Positions 12,504-26,400 of a stretch of DNA of 64,000 nucleotides are shown here, one piece after another (position 1 is the stretch's first letter; every line of letters starts with the position of its first letter). The DNA is taken from the NCBI GenBank assembly GCA_034008185.1, contig CM067086.1, positions 37,115,007-37,179,006 of the forward strand, in the 5' to 3' direction. The notes beneath the pieces are model-generated. The model saw only the letters and a program-made list of their open reading frames with translations. It searched no databases and was not told the origin of the DNA. The translations under genes were made by a program, and so were the position numbers. The DNA comes from Gorsachius magnificus. Lineage: Eukaryota; Chordata; Aves; Pelecaniformes; Ardeidae.

Positions 12504-15500
12504 TTTATTTTTTTGGCTACAGGTAAAAGAAAGATCTTATCAGAGTCAATTTCTCACCTGCCTCAGGCAGATGTAATTAGATGTAAGCAAATTTAATGGA
12601 GCTTGTGTGCTCTGGGGCCATTCTGTAATGCTTTAATAATTGCATGCCTTATTAAAGTGGATTTAAGGTATGAAGGCTGTTTTACATATCAAGTGGCAAA
12701 GAAATAAATACAGTTTAACTTTTTGCATCTTAGATTAATAATGAAAGCTAAACTGCAATGAAAATATTTAAAATAACAGATTTAAGAGTCTGAAGGGTAA
12801 TGCATTAGATGGCACATTGTACAGACGCTAATGCAAGATGCATATCTGTAACCTGAACTTGATGTTCGTCAGCACTGGCATACTTGTACAACTGACTTGT
12901 CCTGCTTTCCATTAACTCACTGCCAGTATTGGCAAGGTAAAAGCTTGACTTTTTATGTAGAAAACACATAATTATGCAAGTAAGTGAGCATTAGTTTAGT
13001 ACATTTCTCTAAATCCACTATTACAAATTTATACCATAAAGTTTGCCAGTGGCAAGAGTTTTCTATCTCAGAGTAGTGTGGTTTTCCAGATGCGACACCA
13101 ATTGCTGTTACATGTAAAAGAAGTATTGTTAGCAAGCCTTCTTCACGTGCCTTCTGTTAATCTATAAGTAGATCAGCTTTCTTTCCTTTAGAGTATATCT
13201 CAGAGGCTTTAATGATGAGAGAAAAAACATTCCATGATCTAGCATCAAACATGAGGTATAAAAAAAAAGCGCTGCTTATGCATATTTATCTTCAGTGCCA
13301 TTTTCTTGCTGCTAAAGATGCCTGTATGATGCATGATACTTTTATATTTGAAATATACCCCTCTTCAGTGGAAATCCCAGAAAGTCACAATGAGGTTACT
13401 CAGTAATCGCTAAAATAGAAGCAGTTATTAGTATTTTTAACATGTGTGTGCCTGGAATTCCAGTACTATCCATTGCTCATGTGAGACAGTGTAATATAGC
13501 ACTGTGTAATATATCAGAGACGTTGTAATATAACACAGTAATACATGGCTTTGATACACTTGCTCTCTGGACACATTTTACAGATTAAAATACTAATTAA
13601 CTTGCAGAATATGCATATAGCAGATTCAACTTTCAATCTTGTTAACTTTATGTCCTAGTCTTACCTGTGCCACATTCTAAAGCAAATTGCTTCCACTGCA
13701 GCACAAGGTGTAATACTGAGGTGGAAGTGAGAGAAGGAGGAAGGTTACATTCAAAAGGAGTATTTGTGTTCCTTGCAGTATGGTCTTCAGTAAAATTGAG
13801 CATCGAGTTTTATTTAATTTTACTTACATAGTTAACTACACCTAAATCGCGTTACGAATTAAGACTAAAACTCAAGCTCCTCTATACATTTTAAAATATG
13901 ACAAACTTCAGTTCTCATATAAGTAAGAATATAGCTGAAATTGTTTTCGTATCATGCAATTAAAGCAATTTGTCCTCAGTGATTCCAGTTTTTCTTGGTC
14001 TTGAGTAACGTTCACCTTCAGAAAGTTTTGTAAGTGCACATTGTTAGCTTGAGAAAATTGGGAAGAAAATAGCTTCAAAATCAGAATGTAAGCCTAAATT
14101 TCTGTCTTTTATAGGATCAATGTGCATTATTTACCTTATACATTGCAGCTTCTTCCCAGTTTTGTTATAGTAATTTAATGATTTATTATTGAAATAAATA
14201 CCTGAAAAAATTGTAATTATCAGATCAGATAATCGAAATACTTAGTTGAAAAAGAAAACTACTTTATAGTTAAATTACGTTTCTACCTTCTAGCTGTTCT
14301 TTGGACCACAGGAGAGAAATGATACCATAATGTACAGTCTGGCTGCTAAGCGTGCTTCTAAACAATCTGCATGCTCAGCCAGGGGTAGAGTTGAAATCGC
14401 AGGGGCTGCGGAAGCCTAAATTTTGACATGTTGTGGGCTCTAGTTGCTTACCTAGGCTATTTCCCTCCAGCAAGGGAGTAGTGAGTCCTTAGGGAGCCAT
14501 TGCCATCTTCTGTCTGTCAACAAATCCTGAAGTTCCTTCTCTAAAATGAGCTGTCTGAAGTACCTGTATTTAAACTTGAGTCTTGTTTGCTGCGAGATCT
14601 TGATGCTTGCCTCACAAAGTCAAGGAGATTGGTATACTCCCACTGTACATAGAATCCTCTGAAAAGCTGAGGGATAGTTTAGGGAAACTGAAAAGTTTAG
14701 GGATATGCATGTTTTTGTATATGAGCTTTTAATTTAGAGGGAGAGAACATTACTTCTCAGTAAAATGAAATCAGTAACTTGTAATCAGTAGCTTGAGCTT
14801 TTGTTTACTACATAAACATAACCACCTAGATGTCTGCATTGTTGTTTATTTATTTGCATGCTACTAGTGTACAGAAGTGAAATCCTGGCTGACTGAAATT
14901 GATAGCCAGACTCCCATTAATTTTCATGGAGGTAAGATTTACCTATAAAGTAGTGCATTAAAAAAGAACTAGCACCACACAGTTCCTGGTTAAGCTCCTG
15001 AGGGTGTAATTTATTGTTACAGATAAACTGATCGAACAGTGATTTGCTGCCAAAAGGTTGATCTCTCCTTCCCCCTGCTAGCTGACTCTTCCAAACAACA
15101 AGTCTCTACTTGCTTCTGCCCCTGTAAAAGCTCCAGTGATTATGTGGCTGCAGCTGGGTGATCCAGCCGAGTACTGCTTTTTCGTGTGTTCAGGGGACTT
15201 GCTGTATAGATGCCACAGCTGCATGGAGGACAAAACTCTCAGTAGAAAGCTTACCACTGAATTGAGTTGGCTGTAATGTCAGACCATATCCTGAAGTAAA
15301 ATTGGTGGTTGTGTGAGTTTTGTCTGAGGACATCATCTGTGCAATGGAAAGGAACAGCATTCTTTGAAAATGTGTCTCTAGTTTTTAGTACTGAGCAATT
15401 TTAAAGTCATTATTGAGGAAGCTGAAGGAACTTGTTTTATCATCATCACAGGGGAACATATTTGCTTCCTCTAAATATTTTCAAAAAATTCTCAGACAAT

Positions 15501-18500
15501 TTACAAACATAACAGAAGGAAGCATGAGGAACATTTTGTTAAGAAATCAATATAAGGTCCCAATGGTTTTCTTCCATATTGTATTGTAAGGATTTGTTTA
15601 CTTACTTATTTATAAACAAACTAAAAATTGGCATTATTCTTAGCTAGTTCAGCTTATTTAGAGGTGATTGTTCCATTGCTTTTTCCTTGGGCAGCTACCA
15701 GACACTGGAGCTGTAATGGAATCTGACAGTCTTCACAAACTTTGCTCTTGATAACGTTTGATTTTATTAATATGAAAAAGGCTACTTCTGTTTATCATAA
15801 TTTGAATTGGAACATAAAATGACTGATAATAGTTTTCTAGGTACTGTCAAATTTTAATGATTGTCTATTCTGTTAGGAATAATGTATTCTAAAAAGTAGC
15901 TTTAAACTTTTATTAGAAAAATTATCCCTGAACAATATTAAAATATACCTTGTATACACATATGATAGCTTTTAAATAATTTTAATTCTTTTTTTTAGAT
16001 TATAAATTTAGTAAATTTATGCATATCACATACTTTAGGAAAGATATTCTTATTATTCTTTTCCCCCTTCTAATCCTTGTTTCCTAGCTGGCACTTGTTA
16101 CTGCATTTTCAAACAAAGCTTCCAAAGCTTAGCTGGTCCCTTTAAGTATATTTGACACTTTTGCCTTAGGCTTGTTCCCTAATACATTTGTCTACCACCT
16201 CATTTATTTATATCATTCATGTTATTAATGATAAAAGAAAAGGTACCACACCTGTTTGTTCACCAGACGTTGTATGAAAAGACTTTGGAACAATTATGAA
16301 ACCACAGGAGCCATTTTAGCTCAAGCCCTTTTTTTTTTCTGAGGGAAAACATTCACATGTGAAAAGATCAACGTGGAAAAATGGGAATTGTGTGCAAGAT
16401 CAGAAATCAATCAAAATTAGCTTGGGATTTAAGAAGAGTATGATGCAAAAGACATGAGTAAGAGAAAATAGAACTAGAAATGGACTTTAAGTGAAGAAAA
16501 GTTTTGATTCAGAGCAGAGCTGAAAGGTTAGAAAAATAAGATAAGAAAATAATCTTTGCATTTGGAATGTTATTTGCCTTCATGCTTGTATATGAATGAC
16601 AGATACTTTGTTACCAGTGTAATATGAGGTTTTGGAAAGAGCTTTTAGTGCATGTATATAAAAAATGTTGGAAAATTAAGCGTGTTACAGAAAAAGAAGA
16701 AACGAGGTTTTGTACCAGTTTTCATAAGTGGATCTAGAAACAGGTTAGAGACAAATATGATTCCCTTTTTGCTATCTCTTGAGCCTATTGGTTGGAGATT
16801 GGGAAGGATGTCAATATTTTCAGTAGGAACAGATGACAGGAGTTAGAAGGAAGAGTTGGAAAGTGAAAGTGAAAACAGAAAGATAATTGAAAGTTGACAT
16901 TGAGTGCAGTGCTTCTTAAGGAGATATCAGAGGCAGATGAAATTGTAGAGAAATGGCTTAAGATTGCTTTGCAGTTTGGGGAGATCAGATCCTCTAAAGC
17001 AAAAGTGAAATGGAGGCAGGGGACTAAGAATGGACTATTAGGCATTTAAAGTGAAAGGTAAAAGGATGTAAGGGTTCTAGTGAAGGAGACAAGAATAATC
17101 AGAGAACCTTGAGCTGAAAAATAGTGCAGAAAAAGAGCTTAGTAAGAGATGCCAAAACCAGAAATAATCTTCACAGAATGAAAATCAAGAGGGAGAAATG
17201 GTGTCTTGTTAATACTAGAATATTACCTACTGCTCTTTAATGCTTGGTAAGATTCAAGTACTGGATGCACATTCACTCTGCAGACTTCTGTGCTGAATCA
17301 GAGCATAAACTTCAACCTTTAAAGGCGTATTTGTGTAGTTAGAACCATAGAAGCTTGCTTTCCAGGTCTCTCCGAGTTGAAGTTTTATGAGACTTCTTAT
17401 TCGAATTCGACCCTTTATTTTTGCAGGTGATCTATTGATTTCCCTCTGATCCATGTGGGGACTGACTTTTTAAAGATTTATAATTTCTATGCATGGGGAT
17501 GGATTTAGTGAGTGTGACACAAATTTTACCACTTGCACCATGCCTCTTTCTTTGCCACTGAATCAAATTTCAGTCCTTTTCTTCAAAGCTTAATAACACT
17601 AGAACTGTTCAAAGCATGGGAATACCAGAATTCTTTAACAGGGACAAAACAGCACATCCATTTTTATCCAAACTATGGTGCTGGAATGGTTAAACTCTTT
17701 GAATTAAATACATTAATAAAAAAATAATGCTCTAAAATAATTCTACTCAAAACATTTCAGTGTGCCAAAGTTAAAAACACTGAAAACAGGTATCAGGGAA
17801 GTCATACATATGTGGCTGAATGAACCAAACCTGCAATAACTTTTGTTTTAAGTCTCTGAAGTCTATTGAAAGTCCTGAGAGGAAGTTGGCTGGGGCAGTA
17901 TTTTCAGTGAGCTGAACCATTTGCTGTATAGAGTCTTGGATTTGATTAAAAGCCATTTAATGCTGTTACTAAACAATTCTTGTACAATCTCTTTTTGAAG
18001 TATGAATATTTGAGAGATTTAAAAGTATCTCCATGAAAGTATTGCCTTGTTATTTGATGAAACAATAGAAAATTTCTTCAGCAACCGATTGAGTTTTCTC
18101 TTCCTGAAATGGCAGAGCTAAGTTGTTTTGAATCCTAGATATAACTAGAACACAAATAACTTTGATGTTAAAAAAAAAAAAAAATCACAGGAGATTACAG
18201 ATAAAATTAACATTGCTGGTATGAAGAGTTTTAGAGCCTTTTGCCTCTTAGAATTCTCAAATTTGATGACATCAGACTAACCTAGTTTAGAAAATATTTT
18301 ATGAATTTCTGAGAAAGAAGATAAACTGTGATCCTAAAGAAACTGCACTGGAAACATATGCTAGAACCACTTTGGGATTAATGTCTTATAACTTTACCGC
18401 TTAGCTTGAAAAGAGTTACTATATCTTCAGATTCCATCCCTGTACTATTCCCACGCTGGATAAATTACCCCATACAAAAAAGAAAAGAAGAAAAAATAAA

Positions 18501-21500
18501 AAAAGAAAAGGAGAAAAACTAAGTAGGTACATAATCCAGTTGCAAGAATTTTGCTCTTAGATTGACTTCAGACCTTTTAGAGGTGGAGAAATACCCAGTA
18601 TTTATTGCATTTTCCTTTCCTTCATTTTCATACAAAAATTAAGTAGCTTTTACATGTGTATTTATGGTTTGGAAAAGGTAATTCAAGGAATCCGTCCAGT
18701 TCACCATTGTTAGATAGCCTTTTGTGTGTGAAAGTTATGAAGAAGTTAAGACTCAACTATGAACCTGTTGGGTTATGCTACCAGACAAGAAGTTCACTTC
18801 CCAACTCTTCGTAGAATTGAAAGCTAAATATGACACCAGGAATAATTTACCTCAGGGCAATTTAAGATATAGATTTACAGTGCATTAATATCTCTGTGGC
18901 AGGTGCACTCCTGCATTGTGAAGTGTATCTGACATTCCTGATCTCCTGCAGAGTAAACCTACTTTACTGACTAATACTTTTATGTATGAGCTTTTCCTGT
19001 GCTATTAGAAATATACTCTTTGATTGTGTATTGTTTAAAGAATAGTGCTTGAACCTGCTTTGTGAAAATCAGTGATTTTGTATTGTTTCCTTAGAAAACA
19101 AAAAAAACCCCAAACACAGACACATTTAAAGTGGAGGATTTTATGTTCAAAAATAGTCCTGTTTTCTCTGTTCCAATTCTCAGATGGGTGGTTGCATCTA
19201 TTGTTTATACTCTTTCACTTTCTCTCCATACTTCTATACTTAAAGGTCCCATCACCTCCTTTGTAACCCTGTTTTCTTCCTGAAAAGTAAATTGAAAAGA
19301 GAGAGAAAGAGACTAGTTTTGTTTCCAGAAAACTTAAGTCTTTCATTGCCTCTTTTCTTTTTTAAAGTTCTAAATAAATCTGCTTTTGGTGAGCAGCTGA
19401 TTAGGCTCTTGCCAGAAACCTTACTGTGCATTATACTGCCCTCCATCATCAGAAGTCAAGTCGTGGTCCCTGATGTTGATAACGATGGCAGTTACTAATC
19501 TTCTCACCAATACTTCTCAAGAAGTCAGAAAAAAGTGCTTTAACTTTAAAACAAGTTACAATTTTTTCTCCAGAAGTCTGTGCTAATTCTCTGTACATGA
19601 AATTCCAAGAGGATTGTTAATAGGTAGTGATTTTGGATATTTGTTTTTAGCCTTATTTTATGGAAGAAGTCAGAGGGGAATAAGATGTACTTTTTGAATT
19701 ATAAGGTTGGTTCATCAGGAAAGGACAGAGGTTTTTCCCATTATCAACAGATAATGATTATCTCATGTTTTATTGATGTGTCTGTATATGGTAGTGATTC
19801 TTTCACAATGTGTTCATGTATTATGGATTAGAGTTTGGTTCAGTGTAGATTTCAGAAGAACTTTTTATACCACCATTTCTGAAAACCAAGAATTATGATT
19901 TACTTTATTCATCATTTCACAAAGAGGTGAAAACAGAACTTTTTATATTAAAAGACTTCCTTAAAAATAAAGACTTTTTTAAAATTCTGAACATGTGTAA
20001 AACATGTAAGATGAGGCTTTACAATATGGATTTTATTAGCTGAATGTAATGCCATGAAAATGGAACTTGATAAATGCAAGTAATATCAGGTAGTTACACC
20101 TCAAGTGAGGGCTTTATGCTACACTAATACATGTGTACAAAGTAAACCATTTAAAATACAGTTCTTTCGCGTAACTTAACACTGGTAGAATGCTGTTTAG
20201 TAATGTTCTTTGGTATATTTTTTTTCACTACAGAACAAAGCCCTGAATTTCTACCCCAGCCTTTTGACATTGCTGCAGTTCACTACAGCACTTGTCTTGT
20301 GGCTGTGCGTAAGAGGGCTCTGCAACCACTGTAGATATCTGCAGGTAGGAGGTCTGCTACTGTCGGTGGATTTATCAGGAACTACATATAGAGTAGAAAT
20401 TACTTTGAACTGATTATGCCATTTGTGCTATCACATACAGATTTTACAGTAAAACTAGGCCACAAAACTGGAGGTGAGAGCACAATTTGTTTTACTGAGC
20501 ACTGCTAAAACCAGCATTATCAAATCTTTCGAGATGTTCCTGTCATCATGTACTGGTCTATCTCAAAGAAATAAAGCCCCACTTCCTCTCTTGACAGCAC
20601 GTAATAAATTGACTGATGTAGTTCAGTTGGGGAGTTAAAAATGCATTGAAAATAATGGGGCATAACATTCTAGGGTTAACATTTATTCATAGATAATGCA
20701 ATTAAATAAAACAGGCATTAACTTCAAGGTCAGTCAGTAAAGTAATAAAAGTGAATATTTTAATTGAATTGTAATTGCTTCCCATCGATACATGCAAGTT
20801 AAGTAAAATAGATGTCAGTGCGGCAAATTATAGTTCCCTTCCTAATTAATTTCTTAATTCTACATACAGTCATCCAGGCCCTGGACCTTGTTGTTGGTTT
20901 ATCCACCCGTCCAGCTTTCTTCACATCTAGTTTCATGGAGGAAAAATCTGGAGGATGTGGTTTAATGGAATGTACTAAGAATTTACAATACATTGTTTTT
21001 CTTCTTAGAGTAACTCATTGTAAGAATCTGAATCAATCTACTCCTTTTTTTAAAGAAAAATATACGGAATAGAAGTATAGATTTATATTAACTCTTTTTA
21101 TAGATGCTGTATTATACTGATAGTAACAGCGGACATCCATCTTCTACACGTGCATACCATTAGAGATTTGAGATGTGGATTACTGGTTCTGCAAATTACA
21201 GGTTACATTGGTTCTTGATGCCTTTAGCAGATGGTCTTTTTTCAGTAACAATTCAAACCTATTTGAAACTAAAAGAAATAATATTTTTCAAAAGAAATAC
21301 AAGCTATCCAAAAATAGAATTCTACTGAGAAACATAAAGGGTACATTGCACTTTCACAGATTTTCATGTAGGTGTGGCATATAACTAAAGAGTTTGCCCA
21401 TAGTGTATACATCGGTGATTCATTTGTATTTTGTATACTATTTCTAGAATAGTTTATTTTAATTTCTTGGTTTGTGTTCATTAGGGGGCAGAACATTAGG

Positions 21501-23374
21501 TATATCCTTCTCAATATCAGAGAGAAGTTGTGAAAGAAATAATATGCTAGTGGGTCTGGTTCTGACACCTCTTTCCCTTCTCACATGTGTGTAATGTGTC
21601 CCTTTGTTTAAATTTAAAGGAATCTGATTTGTTTTTATCAAGGAGATGGGTTGCTTTTCTTAGGAAAGCAATTAATGTTAATGAAGAATATTAATGTAAA
21701 TGTGTGAAATTAGTACCATGCTATGGTACTCGTTATTATTTGTTTATTTTGAGATGCTTGTTTAGCCTAATACCTATCCCATTAAAATAAAGGATGTAAT
21801 GCTAAGCTGATGTAAGTTGGAAGACATCACCAAAATCATTGGAAGTCTTGAAATGAAATGAAGGTACTTCAGAATGATTTCCACAAGCATGAATTATCAT
21901 TTTCTTATATCTAGCAATACACATTTTTAGTCTGTTAATAAAGAGCAATAAACCAATACCAAAAAAGAATAGAGGGAGGAAAAAACCTCAGTCCTCTTCC
22001 ACTTCAATTATTAAGCAGATTTAAAGTGTTGCCCTAGATAGGGAATTTTTAATGTGCTTTAATGAAATATTTAAAAACTTTATTAATGTTTTGAGATCTC
22101 ATTCACTCTAACTTGTTTTAGTTTCACAGGAATTTAAATATACCAAGACCATCATTGTAAAAATTAAGAGGCGTATCAGCTATTTGAATTCAGCAATGGT
22201 TTTATATAATAGTATACTATACATTTATATAACAGCTTTCATCATCAGTGATCTAAAGTGCTTTGCAGGGTACATACTTCAGAAATTGCTTCTAAATGGA
22301 GTCATTCTGGTGGCAGCTCTTTAATGATATCTATTATTGTATAAAGCAGTAGAGTAGGAAAAAATAGACAAGAATTGTGATCAGTACAAAAAACCCCCAA
22401 ACTACAGTAATTAAGAGTAGTAAAAAATGTGATCACTAAAATTTCCAGTTTTCCTTCACTTTCAGAAGTCGTCATTTTATTTTTTTCTTCTTTACTTTAT
22501 ATGTTAAGACCATTTGACCCCTTAGTCTCAAATCCAACTAGGGTTATTTATTTGGTTGAAGATGATGTCAGCTCTTGAAACAGTTGTTCCTGGATGTTTT
22601 TTATCCCAATACTGATTTCTGCCAATTATTTGATTTATTCCTGAGAAGTGAACATTTAACAACCATGAGTTGGCAAAACTTATAAAGTCAGAAAGCTGAA
22701 ACGGGAACACAGAGGGGCAAGTTAAAGGAATTATCAGATGTTAATAGGGCTTACTTTTTTTACCAAGAAAAATAAATCGAAATGTAGACATCATAGAGAA
22801 TATTTTGCGATGGATCAAACGGTACAACATTCAAGACCTTCTGTAAGTCTGAGTTTTCTTTATATCTCCATTCTTTTTAATTCTTAGCTTTTTTCTGCGG
22901 GTCACATGCACACAGAATGTGGTTTAGCAAAAAAATTTTATTATGGAAAACAGTCCATGTCTCTTCCAGTAATTTGCAGGTACCATAAAGAAATTAACTT
23001 GAATTTTAATTTAATAAGTATCTACTACAGTAACTTCTGACTCAAAGAGGTAACTTCTGTGTATTTTTATTACCGTGGACCTGCACGTTTACTGTGCTGG
23101 TTAGTGAAATTTCTAAGAAAGGAAAACAGCTTTTCCAGTTGACACACAGTGAAAAGGTAATTGGCCTTATTTTTCCACAAATGTAGAAACCAGTTGCCCA
23201 GAGGGGATAAGAGAAAATTCTGACTAAGTGTGTTTTCTTTAGAATAGAAATTATTTTAGATACAGTGGGACTAGTTTCAAAGGGAGACATGCTATATTTA
23301 AAAAAAAAAAAGCCTTTCTTGATGTCATAACAGTACTTTATAAAAAGATATTTTTACACTTTTTTTTTTTTCAG

Positions 23375-23436
23375 GTTTAGATCCAGATAAGCATCTAGGA
23401 AAAACTTTAGATCAAATGGAGCCTTATCTTTTGGAG
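23375..23436 (+). CDS. DPH6: DPH6 exon (human residues ~169-189)
   Basis: After a long polypyrimidine tract and tcag, the exon completes a Gly codon and reads GLDPDKHLGKTLDQMEPYL, then LE. This is almost identical to human DPH6. The DPDKHLGKTLDQM block is a highly conserved family signature C-terminal to the core nucleotide-binding fold. Length is 62 bp, and it ends in phase 0 at the strong donor GTGAGT. Confidence 0.97.
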
Positions 23437-26400
23437 GTGAGTATTACTTAAAGGTTACTCATACAGGTAAAGTTGCAATTAAAAAGTAACATAGGCAGAA
23501 ATTCAGTAAAATTAACCTAAATTACTTATTTACTTTCAGAAATTAGGTGCTAACCCAAGGCTTGTCTCTGTACATAGAATATAAGCCTGTGATACACACT
23601 TTCAGTATGAAAAACATTCTTTCTGGAGGTAGTTCACAAATGGTGCCAGTGTCTTTAAAACTAAGGGCAAGAAACCTCAATATTAAGGGAGCACAAACTT
23701 GTATGTTAATATGATAAAGCTAAATAATTGCATGCAAGTTAGAGGCTTTCACAGCAAGGAATGGTAGTGGCAAGATCACAGGTGATACAAAACTTCCCCA
23801 CAAATATCCCCATCTGAAGATTTTCTACCATTTTTTACACAATCAGACTGCATACAGTATGGCCTTTCAAACATGGCATAAGAGGTTTATTCCAGAGGAT
23901 GTACTTACTTCTGTGCAAAGGATTATGTAGTCCTCAAAGCAGGAAAATGCGTGTAGGCAGAGCTAATAGATGTATTTAAAGAAAAAATATTTAACTAGGG
24001 GAAAAAAAAAAAGTCCAGATTTTGTACGAGTCGTCTTTGGGTTTGAGGTAGAAGCATCAAACATCAAGCTAAGTACAGTTTAAGAATAACAGTGCTGAAA
24101 GTGTGATTGCATATATTGTCTGTGACAAAGCCAAGTTACTCGTTCTTGAGCCTGTTTAAAAACCCACAATTATTTGCATGTTTGGCTGTTAAGAGAGTCT
24201 TGCTGTAACTTTTATCAGAGTAAGCTGTCTAAATTTGAGCAAAATGATCTCCTAAAAATATTTTTTGTTGTTAATCTGTGTAGTTACTGTTCAGCCTGGC
24301 TTCATAAGCAGTTTTTCTGAAACAATTAAGGGCATAGCAAACTTGCAGAAGAGAAAGAAAAAGTAACCAGAATTTGTTATGAACTTTAAAAATCTCCTTT
24401 GCTGCTGAAAGAGAAGTTAAATAGGAAATATATCTTGACTTCATTTTGTTAGTAACTTACATGGCTGGAGAGAAGGGGGACAGATAACTGGTATCGGCAA
24501 AGCTGAAGAGGAAAAGTGAAGGTCCATAACATTCAAATAGTCTTACTTGAAGAGATTGTTGTTTGTTGGCCTGTTTGTAGCTTGAAGTTTGTTACTTCTG
24601 CTTCAGAGCTGGAGAATCTGCCCAGAAACCTCCCTTCGCCATATAAACTAGTTGATGTAAAAATCCCCTTCGTTATCTCTCTTTGTAAGTCTTCCTTCAC
24701 TTATATCTTCAGATTATCTCAACTACAGCAATGATTCAAGAATACCAGGGGATGGGAAGGAGAGGTGTTTTCTCCTACTGCAGAAAAAGGGAAAGGGGGG
24801 ATGTAGGGAAATAAATATCTTCCTAAAACCTTGTAGTACAGGTAAAAAAGCAGTGGCAGAGATATATACAGTAGGAGTACACAAAAATAAGTATATATTA
24901 ACTATATATAAAATATTCGTTCATTTTGTGTCATTAGCAGATGTTATATTTCATGGTGTGATAATAAAGGTAGACTTAAAAGAGTAAACAGTTGCTAAAT
25001 CTAAGGATATCAGTAAGCGCCAGAAATCATTAGAAGAGGGAGTGGATTTATCCTGTCTGTAAAGCATACATTGGCTTTCTACAGTAAAAGGAAGGAAGAA
25101 GGAATGGGATCACCACTTCAAGCATCAGTGAGTTTTTGGATTAGGTAACATAATCTTAATTGAACACTGAGCTAACTTTGAACTGGAAGCTGTATTAGCA
25201 TGGCTGTTTGGCTCAGCAAATAAGCCACTGAGAATCAGAGTCCACAAGTTTCAGTTCACCACTTGTGAACATGGTTAGACTGCTTCCAGGAGCTTGACTG
25301 ATAAGTTGGCATTGCACTGCGTGAACATGCCAGACTGGAGTTTTTGTTGCACTCCACATTTCTGTCATAGACCTGGTCTGACACTGGCATGCTGTATAGT
25401 GCAAGAGAGTAACAACCCTGTGGAAAAGCAGTTTTACTGACATGTGAAGTCATGTTCTGTATCTGCAGTAGAAATAGGTACTGATAAATTCCCAGAAAGG
25501 TTGTCTGGAAGATCTTTGGAGTCATGAGTAAATAATACATAGTTTAAGAGTATGATCAACATTTATGTTCTCCTCCCTGTTTGTTGCTACAGATGACTTA
25601 AGCCTGTCAGAGCTGTTTCTTGAGAATCTTAGTAAGTGACAGCTAAGAAAGGATAAAATCTTGTAATCATGAAACAATGAACAGTTTGCTGTGGAAGAGA
25701 TATTACGGTAAAGTTGATACTTCTGTTAAATCAATTCCATACTGGTCAGTCACATTTGGATGAATTAATATTTATGTGGGACTGATTAAATAAGCCAAAA
25801 TGAGGAAAGTACAGCCCCTCCATTTGCAAAAAGCTTCTGTTATCAAAATTCAGGTTGCAACTTCAGTGGGGCTGCAGATGAGTAGCTACTCACCTCAAGT
25901 GAATCAGTAGTCTTTACTTTCTCTAAAACTGTATCAGCAAGTATTGCAATTTTAGTTATTTTAATAGAGTATAATTAAAATAAGGCCTAAGAAGTATTCT
26001 CCTCCATTTGATTTCACCATCATTCATTTTATAAAGAAAATAATAAACTAAGAAATCCAAAACCTCCTCATATTTTGGGGAATTAAATATATTCTTCCCG
26101 ATGTTTGGTGGCTCAAGTGAAGTGATTCTCACTTGGTTTCACTGAAATTTTTACTGTCATGGTTTGATACCTCTTGAAACCCATGTTTGCAGGTTTTATC
26201 TTTTACTGATACAACAACAGAGTGATGACTGCATAGCTTAAGGTGTAAAATTGGGCATTCTGACCCTACTTGGAACTGGTTGTCAGGCCACTGTAGGGGA
26301 GACAGCACAACTGATTATTTGTTCATGTAGCTGTTCCTTGTGCATATGCATGCTATGAAAGTCAAAGTCAGTACAAATAAATTGTTTTTACTGGATACTT

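Larger units (their letters stand above)
10490..23374 (+). other. DPH6: DPH6 intron, 12.9 kb
   Basis: This is the largest intron bounded by exons on both sides in the window. Visible contents are a T tract (12049-12067), a TA repeat (12177-12204), a C tract (12491-12503), a purine-biased stretch (about 16400-17200 and 18475-18525), and an exon-like segment at 20234-20308 that could be a cassette or cryptic exon. A block at about 12525-12870 looks like possible conserved non-coding DNA. No ORF in this interval resembles a known protein. Confidence 0.85.
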
